Positions 50,388 to 60,200 of a stretch of 64,000 nt of DNA are shown piece by piece. The translations under genes were made by a program, and so were the position numbers. The notes under the pieces are model-generated. The model ran no database searches, was not told the origin of the DNA, and worked only from the letters and a program-made list of their open reading frames with translations. The stretch lies in contig NZ_CP031153.1 in NCBI RefSeq assembly GCF_003352465.1, positions 3,462,987 to 3,526,986 of the forward strand. Direction: 5' to 3'. Numbering within the stretch: the stretch's first letter is position 1; each line of letters starts with the position of its first letter. This stretch comes from Kordia sp. SMS9 (lineage in GTDB: Bacteria > Bacteroidota > Bacteroidia > Flavobacteriales > Flavobacteriaceae).

Positions 50388-53192
50388 ATGAAAATTATCG
50401 CTGTTATTGCTACCCACAATCGCTGTCAATTATTAAAACGAGCTTTACAATCAGTAATGGAACAGCGATATACACCTAATGCTATTTTTGTAGTTTCAGA
50501 TTCTGACCCGCAATATCATGAAGCAGAGGAAAAAATTTGCCAGGAGGTACCCTGTACTTTTTTAAAAAACAAACGTACCTCCAATTATGCAGGGGCATTG
50601 AATACAGCGCTAGAAGCCATTATAAAAGTATATGATCTTACAAATAATCTATATGTTGCTTTTTTAGACGATGACGATACTTGGCATACAGATTATTTAC
50701 ATACAATCATCCAAACAAAACAAAGAGTAGCTATTTATCTGACAAATATCATTCGAATAGCAAAAGATCATCAAAAAAAGATGCAACTACCTCTTCGTTT
50801 ATCAGATCAAGATTTTTTGATGGGTAATCCAGGAATCGGAGGTTCTAACACCTTTGTACGTCTTAAAACACTGTTACAAGCAGGAGCTTTTGATGAAGCC
50901 ATGAAAGCAACGGTAGATCGTGATCTTTTTGTTCGCTTATTTCAATTACAAGCTACGTATCAAATATTACAACAACATTTAGTCAATGTATATGTAGATG
51001 TTGATCGTCCAAGAATTACAACCAATGCTACACTAAAAAAGGAAAGTTACCAGTATTTCTTTTACAAATACAAGACTTTTATGGATGCGAAAGTAACATC
51101 ATTATTTTATAAACGAGCACAACATCTATTTCATATTCCCAAAGAAGCTTTGGTACTAAAACAAAAGCCTTTAGCGACTGTAACTACCGCATATATTTCT
51201 TTTTCTGGAACAAAAGACTTTTTCTTTATAATTGGGTTTATTGCAGGAAATATTCATATTGCTAATAGAATTTTAAAGAGTATTAAGACACAAAAGATAC
51301 CTGTAGATCGTATTTTAATTATTAACAATACGGATTGCCACGTATCACAATTTCAAGCGCTTGCCCCTACTATTGAATGTACTATTATACCAAAAAGTAG
51401 CTGGCAGCAAAACTTGCAAAATGATGTGTATGGTGCTTATTTTTCAAAATTTACAACGATTAATTCTATTGCTATTGGTAGGACTATTTTGCAATATCAT
51501 TTGTATGATGAAACTATTCAAGTAAGCAATCCTGTGTATTGGATTATTGATGATGATGTTACCTTTTCGAATACATTTTGTGACTCAGTTGCTACAGGTT
51601 TTGATCTCTTTAACATTATTCAACAATACAAAGACAACACAGATGTATTGATTGGAAGTGTAAGTCGAGATGCACCACTACCATTATTCTCGTGCATTCG
51701 TGGACAATTGGTAGATGCATGGTACAGTGCATCTCAACTACTACAAGTTACAGCAGATTTTGGGGATATTCGGTCGCTGCCAGATGCTTATTACGACTTG
51801 TCAGATGCTTACACACATCATACGGAAACACCAATTTTTTACAAAGTAGATATTCAAAAAGATCTCCCAAAATGCTTTTCTGGAAAAGCCATTTCGCGCC
51901 CAGCTTTACAAAAAAAGCTACAAGGTGAACACAAACTAGCAACCAATCGTGGCCCAAATACTTTGGTTTTCAACAAGGAAGTATTACGCTCTTACCCAGT
52001 GGCAGGTATAGAAATCAATGATACATTTGCACGTCGTAGCGATTTGTCTTGGGCACTAATGAATCAAGTCTTTTCCAAGTATGACTTTGTAGTTCATACC
52101 ATGGCATTAGATCAAAACAGGCCGTTACAAGCTTTTCAAATAGAAAAAGAATTGCAAAAATCTGCCTACGATATTATTGGATATGCTTTTAACAAGGCAT
52201 TGCTGGCTACCGTAAAAACGATCAAGCAAGAAAACGAAGTACAACGTCCAATTCATATCATAGAATCCATAGCAAAAGATGCGTATGCTTCAGTATTCTA
52301 TGAGGTTTTTGAGTCATACGTATTACATAGGAAGTCACGATTTCTAATGAATTATCATCGCATTCATGGTCTTTTAGAATTGCTTTCAAAAACACATGAA
52401 GATACTGTCGCAACTTATAAAGAACAATTTACAGAAAGTGCTTTGCAAAAAGAATTTGTAAGCTTATTAGATACCGCATTAGATGTTACGTATGTAAAAA
52501 GGTACCTAATGAATTTAGGAGATATATTATGGTCGTATGCAGGTGCTATTACCGAGCAAATGGCACAAAAAAAGTTCACTAAAGCATTTGTGAAACAACA
52601 ATTGCAACTGACCAAAAACCTATACATGTTAGGCAAAGGTTCTGAGGGAAGAATATTTACAGACTATACTTATGTGTATAAGGCGTTCTTTGCGATTCGT
52701 GAAGACGAATGGTCATTATTACAGCAATTAGCAACTCATTTTCATAAAAGTGACTTTTTAGAATCCTTAGATTTTTACGAAGTACAGACTCAAAAGTACA
52801 TTCGATATCCATTTCATGACTTTCAACTGATAGAAACGGTTTCTCAAGAAGAAATGATTGCTTTGTTAAGCTTTAGTTATCAGCATGGATTTGTATTTAC
52901 AAACATAAAACCCACAAACTTCATTAGAACCAAATCAGGACAGTTAAAATTGATTGACTACGGAAAATCTTTTGAACGGTATACCGAAAAGCGATTTATA
53001 AATTCCGTAAAGCGTGCTTGTATATTAATCCAATTTCCAACGCTTGCAGAAGATAAATTTAAAGAATATATAAAAATGATCAATACAAATACACAGCTTA
53101 CCGAAATTGCAGGTTGGGAGAACATGTGGAAAACAATTACATCATCAACTACAAGTATACATACCACAATTAAAAACACACAATGCTCATGA
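50388..53192 (+). CDS. Two-domain GT-A glycosyltransferase fused to a kinase-like domain
   Basis: 934 residues, no TM segment. Domain 1 (about 1-240) is a GT2-type glycosyltransferase: IAVIATHNRCQLLKRALQSV at the start and a DDDD metal motif at 94-97 (VAFLDDDDTWHTDY). Domain 2 (about 270-590) looks like a second GT-A fold: RILIINNTD and a DDD at 388-390 (VYWIIDDDVTFSNTF). The C-terminal 190 residues are kinase-like: Gly-rich loop LGKGSEGRIF (748-757), candidate Lys about 765, catalytic-loop-like HGFVFTNIKPTNF (833-845) and LIDYGKSF (855-862). The usual catalytic Asp is Asn839, so activity is uncertain. It is first of a coupled four-gene operon; substrates are unknown. Confidence 0.75.
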   Translation: MKIIAVIATHNRCQLLKRALQSVMEQRYTPNAIFVVSDSDPQYHEAEEKICQEVPCTFLKNKRTSNYAGALNTALEAIIKVYDLTNNLYVAFLDDDDTWHTDYLHTIIQTKQRVAIYLTNIIRIAKDHQKKMQLPLRLSDQDFLMGNPGIGGSNTFVRLKTLLQAGAFDEAMKATVDRDLFVRLFQLQATYQILQQHLVNVYVDVDRPRITTNATLKKESYQYFFYKYKTFMDAKVTSLFYKRAQHLFHIPKEALVLKQKPLATVTTAYISFSGTKDFFFIIGFIAGNIHIANRILKSIKTQKIPVDRILIINNTDCHVSQFQALAPTIECTIIPKSSWQQNLQNDVYGAYFSKFTTINSIAIGRTILQYHLYDETIQVSNPVYWIIDDDVTFSNTFCDSVATGFDLFNIIQQYKDNTDVLIGSVSRDAPLPLFSCIRGQLVDAWYSASQLLQVTADFGDIRSLPDAYYDLSDAYTHHTETPIFYKVDIQKDLPKCFSGKAISRPALQKKLQGEHKLATNRGPNTLVFNKEVLRSYPVAGIEINDTFARRSDLSWALMNQVFSKYDFVVHTMALDQNRPLQAFQIEKELQKSAYDIIGYAFNKALLATVKTIKQENEVQRPIHIIESIAKDAYASVFYEVFESYVLHRKSRFLMNYHRIHGLLELLSKTHEDTVATYKEQFTESALQKEFVSLLDTALDVTYVKRYLMNLGDILWSYAGAITEQMAQKKFTKAFVKQQLQLTKNLYMLGKGSEGRIFTDYTYVYKAFFAIREDEWSLLQQLATHFHKSDFLESLDFYEVQTQKYIRYPFHDFQLIETVSQEEMIALLSFSYQHGFVFTNIKPTNFIRTKSGQLKLIDYGKSFERYTEKRFINSVKRACILIQFPTLAEDKFKEYIKMINTNTQLTEIAGWENMWKTITSSTTSIHTTIKNTQCS

Positions 53193-53989
53193 TTGCAGAA
53201 CTCAAAACATTTATAGGCATCCAAACCATTGCGCATAAGGATGAAGAAAACCGAAAAGGCATTCAATTTATCAAAGAACTACTAGAAGCTATCGGGTTTT
53301 CGGTTCGACTAGAAGGCGATAGTCCCACAAACCAGCCTGTATTGGTAGCACATTATATACACGCAAATACAGATAAAAAAGTGGTGTTATACGGGCATTA
53401 TGATGTAGAAAAGATCAATACTTCTGAAAAATGGACTACGCCGCCATTTGAAGTCATTACCAAAGATGATCGTTACTATTGCAGAGGTATTGCAGACAAC
53501 AAGGGGATTTTATTATGCAGAATATTGGCACTAAAAGCCATGAAAGAAGCGGGAGAGGAGTTGCCTAATATTTTATGGATCATTCAAGGAGAAGAAGAAG
53601 TTGCAGGGCCAACACCTTTTAAAGTGATTCCACAACTGCTAAAAGATTTCAACGCTACATTACATGTGGAAGAAACTGGTGTGTATAAAAAAGAAACGCC
53701 GTTACTGTTTCATTTGCCCAAAACAACGGCTATTCCAAATTTTGTACACAGTCTTAATGAAGCAATTTATGATGGAAAAGCACGTCTTGAAAACCGATCG
53801 TTGAATAAATTTACAACCTGTCCGTTTGTGACCAGCTTGCCTGAAACGGCTGTATATGTTGGTTTTGGTCCAAATGATGGACAATGTAGAATTCATCGTG
53901 ATAATGAAAGCCTATCCATTTCTAAATTACAAACACATACCAGCGTATTTCAAAAATTTATGCGTTGGGTTTTGAGAACTGAGCTATAA
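53189..53989 (+). CDS. Minimal M20-family metallopeptidase
   Basis: 266 residues from the ATG at 53189, which overlaps the previous stop as ATGA (an ATG at 53183 is also in frame). M20 marks are in order: LYGHYDVE (metal His/Asp), GIADNKG (bridging Asp), GEEEVAGP (catalytic Glu) and HVEETG. After that the usual inserted dimerisation domain is missing and the chain goes to PNDGQCRIHRDNESLSI, which matches the C-terminal metal-His region. Family members are about 400-500 residues. With all metal ligands kept, it may be a compact dipeptidase or amidohydrolase. It may trim or deacylate an intermediate made by its operon partners. Confidence 0.78.
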   Translation: MIAELKTFIGIQTIAHKDEENRKGIQFIKELLEAIGFSVRLEGDSPTNQPVLVAHYIHANTDKKVVLYGHYDVEKINTSEKWTTPPFEVITKDDRYYCRGIADNKGILLCRILALKAMKEAGEELPNILWIIQGEEEVAGPTPFKVIPQLLKDFNATLHVEETGVYKKETPLLFHLPKTTAIPNFVHSLNEAIYDGKARLENRSLNKFTTCPFVTSLPETAVYVGFGPNDGQCRIHRDNESLSISKLQTHTSVFQKFMRWVLRTEL

Positions 53990-53993
53990 ACTT

Positions 53994-56126
53994 ATGTGTG
54001 GAATTGTACTAACTATTAGCGCAAAAGATGCTGCGGAATGCAAACAAATATTAAACGCACAGCAACACCGCGGGCACGATCATCAAGGGATTGTTACCTT
54101 TGAAAATATGCATATAGGTTTCAACCGTTTGGCAATTGTAGATGCTACTGCTATGGGAAATCAACCTTTTGAAACCGCAGATTATATTACGGTGTTTAAT
54201 GGTGAAATTTACAATCATGAGACACTTCGTGAAACCTATCAAATGACGACAAAAGGAACATCTGACATTGAAATCATTGCTCCTTTATTTGAGATACTCG
54301 GAGAAACTATCATAGATGTACTCGATGGTTTTTACTCGGGAATCATCATTCATAAGCCCACAAAAACCTGTTACGTTTTAAGAGATTACATTGGAAAGAA
54401 GCCTTTATTTTTTATAAAAACAACAGCTTTTAATTGTATTGCGAGTGAGTTAAAAGGTGTAGAAACTATAAAAAGTTTTGAACCCATCCCGAAAGGAATA
54501 TCAGTAATAAAGGGGCATCAAATTATCGGTATTCGTTCGCATCAGCACAAACTCCTTTCCAAAGAAAAGCTGAAAAAAGTATTAGAAAAAGCAGTGTATA
54601 AACGAATTCCTCCACACAAGGTTCCTTTTGGGGTATTTATAAGTGGCGGATTGGACAGTGCTATCATTGCGGCTATTATTGCCAAACATTCAAATCTTGC
54701 TCGCTATTACTGTTTAGGAGATGAAAACAATGAAGATTACCGCCATGTACAACTACTTGCGAAAGCTTTGCAAATACAGGACAAAATTACATACATTCCA
54801 TTACCAACTGTCAACACCATAGCAACCTTAATCCCAAAAATTGTATATCATACGGAAAGCTACAATCCGTCGATTATTAGTAATGGATTGGCTACCTATC
54901 TTTTAGCACAACAAGCTGCCAAGGATGGATTAAAAGTCGTACTATCGGGAGAAGGAGCCGATGAATTATTTTGTGGATACGCAATCACCAAAGATTCCAA
55001 CGAATGGTTTGCGGCAAGAAATACGCTCATTCAAAATTTGCACTTTACCGAATTGCGACGGTTAGATTTAACCAGTATGGCAACGACTATAGAAGCACGT
55101 TGTCCCTTTTTAGATAGAGATGTATATGCAATAGCCATACAATTGGTCAAGGATGAATTAATTCACGAAACAAGCAAACTACAAGGAAAATACATTTTAC
55201 GGCAACTATTTAAAAATAGCATCCCTGACCGAATAATCAACCGTAAAAAAATGTCTTGCGATGTCGGTTCAGGGATTCGCAAAGCGGTGGTAGAGTTTTC
55301 TACTGCACATGGACAAACCGAGAACGTACATTTACAAACGATTTGGAAAAGGTTTTTTCCTGCTTTGGAAGCAGCCCACCCATACTTTTCTAGCTATCCA
55401 ATATTTGACCCGTTTATCGCCCACAGAAAAGCCATACATAAAGATACTGGCATTATTCAGCGCATAGAACAAATGTTACTTACCGATTATCAACAAACTG
55501 CTTTTCACAATCTTATAATGCAAACGAAACGTACGTCCGATACCCTATGGCTAGGAGGCACATGTTCCGACAAAACCTTGCATTTTAAAACAGTATTAGC
55601 GGCAGAAGGTATTCAAACACAATTACACATCGCCGAAATTAACGGAAAACTGAGTCATCGACTGTTATCCGTTCGGTTGCTGGGAAAACTGTATTTTATT
55701 GATGTGGGATCTGGGTGGCCTTGTATACAACTATTTCCTGCTTTTGCAGATAGTTCTTATGAAGCATTTGGCATACACTTTTGCGCCAAGCGTATCAAAG
55801 ACAGACTCGTTGTGACTATAAAAACCAGTACTGTATTCAAACCATTAATGGAAATTCCGTTGCAACAACAATCACAAACAAGTATTAAAGAAGCCATTGC
55901 AAACCGATTCCACCCTTCAAAAGACTATCCTTTGTTGCATAGCTTGCGGCTATCTTTTGTTAAAGATCATCAGTTTTTCTTTCTAAAAGGAAACCGATTG
56001 CGTGTGTATGAAGCCAATAAAATCTTTACAGAACAACAGTTGACATCCAAAGATATTAGCGCACTTATCAATACCTATTTTCCACAACTTTTACCATATC
56101 ATAACAATACTACTTTTAGCAAATGA
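53994..56126 (+). CDS. Asparagine synthetase (glutamine-hydrolysing)-like enzyme fused to an arylamine N-acetyltransferase-like domain
   Basis: 710 residues. The N-terminal Ntn glutaminase domain has catalytic Cys2 (MCGIV), RGHDHQG, GFNRLAIVD and FNGEIYNH. The synthetase domain has PP-loop SGGLDS at 217-222 and GEGADELFCGY at 319-329. It probably adenylates a carboxylate and transfers ammonia or an amine. From about 505 there is a second domain with the NAT triad: Cys524 (LGGTCSDK), His555 (KLSHRLLSV) and Asp570 (YFIDVGSGW). The His-Asp spacing of 15 equals that in known NATs. The fusion is unusual and implies amide formation and acyl transfer on one product. It starts 4 nt after the M20 gene. 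Confidence 0.82.
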   Translation: MCGIVLTISAKDAAECKQILNAQQHRGHDHQGIVTFENMHIGFNRLAIVDATAMGNQPFETADYITVFNGEIYNHETLRETYQMTTKGTSDIEIIAPLFEILGETIIDVLDGFYSGIIIHKPTKTCYVLRDYIGKKPLFFIKTTAFNCIASELKGVETIKSFEPIPKGISVIKGHQIIGIRSHQHKLLSKEKLKKVLEKAVYKRIPPHKVPFGVFISGGLDSAIIAAIIAKHSNLARYYCLGDENNEDYRHVQLLAKALQIQDKITYIPLPTVNTIATLIPKIVYHTESYNPSIISNGLATYLLAQQAAKDGLKVVLSGEGADELFCGYAITKDSNEWFAARNTLIQNLHFTELRRLDLTSMATTIEARCPFLDRDVYAIAIQLVKDELIHETSKLQGKYILRQLFKNSIPDRIINRKKMSCDVGSGIRKAVVEFSTAHGQTENVHLQTIWKRFFPALEAAHPYFSSYPIFDPFIAHRKAIHKDTGIIQRIEQMLLTDYQQTAFHNLIMQTKRTSDTLWLGGTCSDKTLHFKTVLAAEGIQTQLHIAEINGKLSHRLLSVRLLGKLYFIDVGSGWPCIQLFPAFADSSYEAFGIHFCAKRIKDRLVVTIKTSTVFKPLMEIPLQQQSQTSIKEAIANRFHPSKDYPLLHSLRLSFVKDHQFFFLKGNRLRVYEANKIFTEQQLTSKDISALINTYFPQLLPYHNNTTFSK

Positions 56127-57238
56127 CACCAAAGAATCAAAAAGAAGAAAACTCACTCATCTCGTTCGGCAGCGGACTGAGCTTATTTTTTATAGGACTT
56201 GCCATTGTTGGGTTCTTAATTTTACTATTGCCCATACTCTCAAGTTGGTATAATTACAGCACGCTGGGAAGCATTGGTGATACGGTTGGTGGATTGCTAA
56301 ATCCCATTGTGGGAATTGCGGCAGCGTTGCTTACTTTTTTAGCGTTTTATGTGCAATACATTGCAAATCAGAAAGTGCAACGACAATTGCGCATGCAACA
56401 ATTTGAATCGCAGTTTTATGAAAAAGTACGTTTGCACAAAGAAAACATCAATGAGATCAGTGTGCATGGCTATGAATTAATGCGAGAAACAACAAAAACC
56501 TATGTGGATGAAGATGCAAAAACTGATGAGCGTTTCAAACAAATGACAACTTCAGAGTCGCAAGTGGCGCGTTTTACACGCGGACGGCAGTTATTTGAGC
56601 GTATGTTTATTGAGGTTACAGCTTGTTATGAACTCTTAGAATGGCTTGCCTGTAAAGACGACAATCATACTTGCGTGTATGATGAGTCTACATTGATGCA
56701 AGTAGCTTATAGGATTGTCTATTATGGAATAAACTCCTATAACAATGACGTTTTTGAAGGAATTGATGATGCAGCTTATATAGAGAAAGTGAAAAAAGAT
56801 TTTAATAAAAAACGAAAAGATCACAAAGCTTCCAGCGGACAATTGAATGTATTTTATGGAAGATGGAAAGAAAAAGGAAATCCTGAAAGTAAACGAACTA
56901 TTCGACTCTATGTAAAATACAAACCGTTTAGCGGACACGAATTTCACTTGGGACATTATTACAGACACCTATTTAGTACAGTCAAATATGTGGTACAACA
57001 AGAAGGCGATTTGCTACACAAGGTAGAAGTACAAGAGCATCTAAAAACCTTACGTTCGCAACTTTCGGCAGCAGAACAAATTATGTTGTATTATCATTTT
57101 AGAATGGACCATGCTGCCGAATGGGAAACGTATTTAAAAGACGATTACAATATGATTGAAAATATTCCAAAAGAACGCTTAAAGTATATTGAAACGCCAG
57201 AGGCGTATTTTAAACGTTCACTACTTCATCATTCCTAA
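56123..57238 (+). CDS. putAbiC-type phage abortive infection-like membrane protein
   Basis: 371 residues. Two TM segments (about 16-38 and 57-80, with GSIGDTVGGLLNPIVGIAA between and inside the second) are followed by a long helical cytoplasmic domain. The GxxGDxxGGxxNP pattern followed by a TM and a coiled region with QFESQFYEK is characteristic of the putative phage abortive infection protein family (PF16872). It starts with ATGA overlap to the AsnB-NAT gene, so it is part of that operon. Its stop codon overlaps the helicase gene's end by 18 nt on the opposite strand. It may confer immunity or toxicity connected with the product of the operon; this is inference. Confidence 0.75.
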   Translation: MTPKNQKEENSLISFGSGLSLFFIGLAIVGFLILLLPILSSWYNYSTLGSIGDTVGGLLNPIVGIAAALLTFLAFYVQYIANQKVQRQLRMQQFESQFYEKVRLHKENINEISVHGYELMRETTKTYVDEDAKTDERFKQMTTSESQVARFTRGRQLFERMFIEVTACYELLEWLACKDDNHTCVYDESTLMQVAYRIVYYGINSYNNDVFEGIDDAAYIEKVKKDFNKKRKDHKASSGQLNVFYGRWKEKGNPESKRTIRLYVKYKPFSGHEFHLGHYYRHLFSTVKYVVQQEGDLLHKVEVQEHLKTLRSQLSAAEQIMLYYHFRMDHAAEWETYLKDDYNMIENIPKERLKYIETPEAYFKRSLLHHS

Positions 57239-60200
57239 AATAGAATACAATTGTAAAAACTTTTCCCATTCATTCTTTTGAATTTCTGAAAGCTGATTAG
57301 GCACTAGATTTGCTTTTACTTGAAAGTCTTTAAAACGTACAAAAACACTAGCACGAAATAGTTCTGTAGGGTTTGTAACGTCCGATTTCATATAGGCATT
57401 CTCATTTGCTGGTATAAAATCTATTTCATTCAATACTGTCTTTTGTTGTACTAAGTTTTCGGCGGTTGCTTCCGAAACAATGCAATTTCCATACGGCTCT
57501 TGAAGTACCGCAAATAGAAGCCCTACTTCCGACATAATATCTGGGCGATTGCTATTTGCTAAAAACCATAACAAGCGTTCCATAGAGTTCTTTGCAGCAA
57601 GCAACCCTGTATGTAAAACTTTCGTTTTTGGAAGTCTTAATACGGTTTGCAACGCATTTCGATAGTAGTGAGCGTCAGGATAATATTGATCAGAAGCTAG
57701 TTTTTTATCAGTACTTTCAAACAAAGTCATATCTGTCCAACTTAACGACCATGGAACTATATTAGCGGTAGCAGCAATAGCATCTCTAATATCAAGATCA
57801 TCATAAAAGCGCATGTGTTTTTCGGACGCATGAAAAATAAAACCATCCATATACACAGCTACTTCTTTAAAAGCTAAAAGATCATTAATATCTGTACTCA
57901 AAACTCCGTTTCTTTCTACCTCAATACATTTTATCATAAAATCAGTTCGTGTATTGATAGCAATAGCATCTTTTTCTCCTAAATTTCGCTGTGGTTGAAT
58001 GCTGTAAGTAACATATCCATTGAGAATTGGTAATTTCAATCGGTATTGTACAATGCCGTCTACTTTCACTTCCCAAAAAGTAAGATCTTTGTCTTCATAT
58101 CGCTCTGCGTACTGCGCCAAAGCATACGGAAACTTTTTTTCCAGCTCACTTTCTTCAATCGTTCCGGTTTTGGTTAAGGATGAAATCCCATTATGAATGG
58201 GTTCCCAACTATCTTCTGCATGCGACACAATCTTTTCAAAGAGTTTTTCGGCTTCTTTTCTGCTTAAATCTTCTCTAATATATTGATTGGAATATGTAAG
58301 TATGCAACGATAACAACCATCTTTGTCTTTGGTTTTGCACGAACAGTCTTTAATCGTTATGTATGCATCTTTTAATAATTGCGTAAATACTGTTGTGTCA
58401 AAAAGCTTTTGTAAATAACCTGTGCCACCAGGAATGGTATCATACGCCACTAAATAACGATCAAAGCGTTGGGTAGCAATATTAAATTCAGAATAAAACT
58501 CAAAGGCAATATGATCAGGGTTTCCTCTGTAATATTTTTGTAAACCTAATTGCAGTCCCGCTTTAAACATTTGCTGTGTGGCTTCGTTTAAAAATTCTTG
58601 TACAGGCAATAATATTTTAATGGCTTCCGTTTGCACGCTCTTGTATAAAAATACCTCTTCAAAAACATCAGGTACTTTATTGGTATAGTCAATAGCTTTA
58701 TGTTTACAATACCCATAATGGAATTTCAATTTTGGATCACTTGAAACAATGCTAGGTTTGGAAGTAGACTTACCACAATACTTACAAGTTACGAAGCCAT
58801 GACTGGCAATGTTTTCCAACTTGTTAATGGTAAGGTGATTGGCGCTCATGCTTCCTGAACCTAGATTTACTTTGGTAAGTTCCACATTTTTAACATATTC
58901 TATTCCAAAAGGAATGTTGACCATGCCCCACGTACCTTGAACCGAATTGTGATCAAAGTTAAAATGTGTAGAAACCGTATAATGTTCTTGTTGGCGTTCG
59001 TCTTTAGAATCATTCAAAGCAGCTTTCTTTCGAGTATTTACAGACTTTACTGTATGTATTCTTGCAAACTTATGTTTGTTAGAAGCGGCACTCCACGATT
59101 CATGCTGGCATTTAGGGCAAGAACCTTTCGATGCCTTTAATTCTGGTGCTAAATGATCGCAGTGCGAACAGAAGCGCATGGTTACTAAGCTTGACTTTTC
59201 ACTACTCCAATCAAACGTATTAATACCGCTAATTTCCAAACGATTTCCTTGACTGTAAAAATAATTGTCTGGTGCAAATTCTTTTAATGCCGCTGAGGCA
59301 GAGCGAACGATTTCAAATGATGTTACTTCGGGTTCTCGTTCTCCACCTTCGGGTTTAAAACCATGTACATGTGCATGCAAGGTAACTCCAGTTTCTGGGA
59401 ACGCGTAGTTTGGTAAGATGCCAACATTAGTCAAATGCTCAACAACCTGACGCATTTCTATAGATTTTTGTAGTTGCCACAATGAGCGTTTTTCACGTTC
59501 CAATGCTTGATATTCTTCATCATTGGTACCCAATCCTTTATCGAGGACATATACTTCTATATCTTTTATTTTGGTACTGATAAAAAAGAATTCGTTTCGC
59601 AAGGTTTCAAACACGCGTATAAGTCTGTCTTGAAATTCTCCACGTGGAAGCGAAGTTGCAATCGCCTCCAAAATATCAGCATCCACTTTTTCATGATAGT
59701 GTTGGGTAAACGCTTCCAATAAAGCAACCTGCCTATCCAATACGAAATCCATAAGTTGATTCACAAAAAAGCTACTGCTCGTAAGAATGCCCGATTCCTT
59801 GAGATTGAGTTGTTTGATAGTTCCTGGAATTTGATGACGTTCCGCATCTTGTTTTGTCCAACTGTCCAAGCAATACGCTGTAAAGTGACGTACCAATATA
59901 TCTTTGGCATTTAAAAAACATCCTGGTGTATTGATGTCACCTTCCATCATATCTTTGGGAGCTTCAAAATAAAATAGATCGTGTGCTTTATTCTGTGAAA
60001 AATTGGTAATCAAGGCGCTACCAGAAGCACGCCCAGCACGTCCAATACGTTGCAAAAAGTTGGAAGTCAATGGCGGCACACTTGTATTGATTGCTGCATT
60101 GAGCGATCCTACATCAATACCCATTTCTAGGGTAGATGTGGCTACTAAGGTATTTAAAGAGTTGTAATTTGGGCGTTCTTTAAAGTCGTTCTCTGTTTCC

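Noticed and set aside
53189..53989. M20 gene as a pseudogene
   Set aside because: It is much shorter than its family, but the frame is intact, the metal ligands are all kept and the gene is tightly coupled on both sides, so a compact functional enzyme is more likely.
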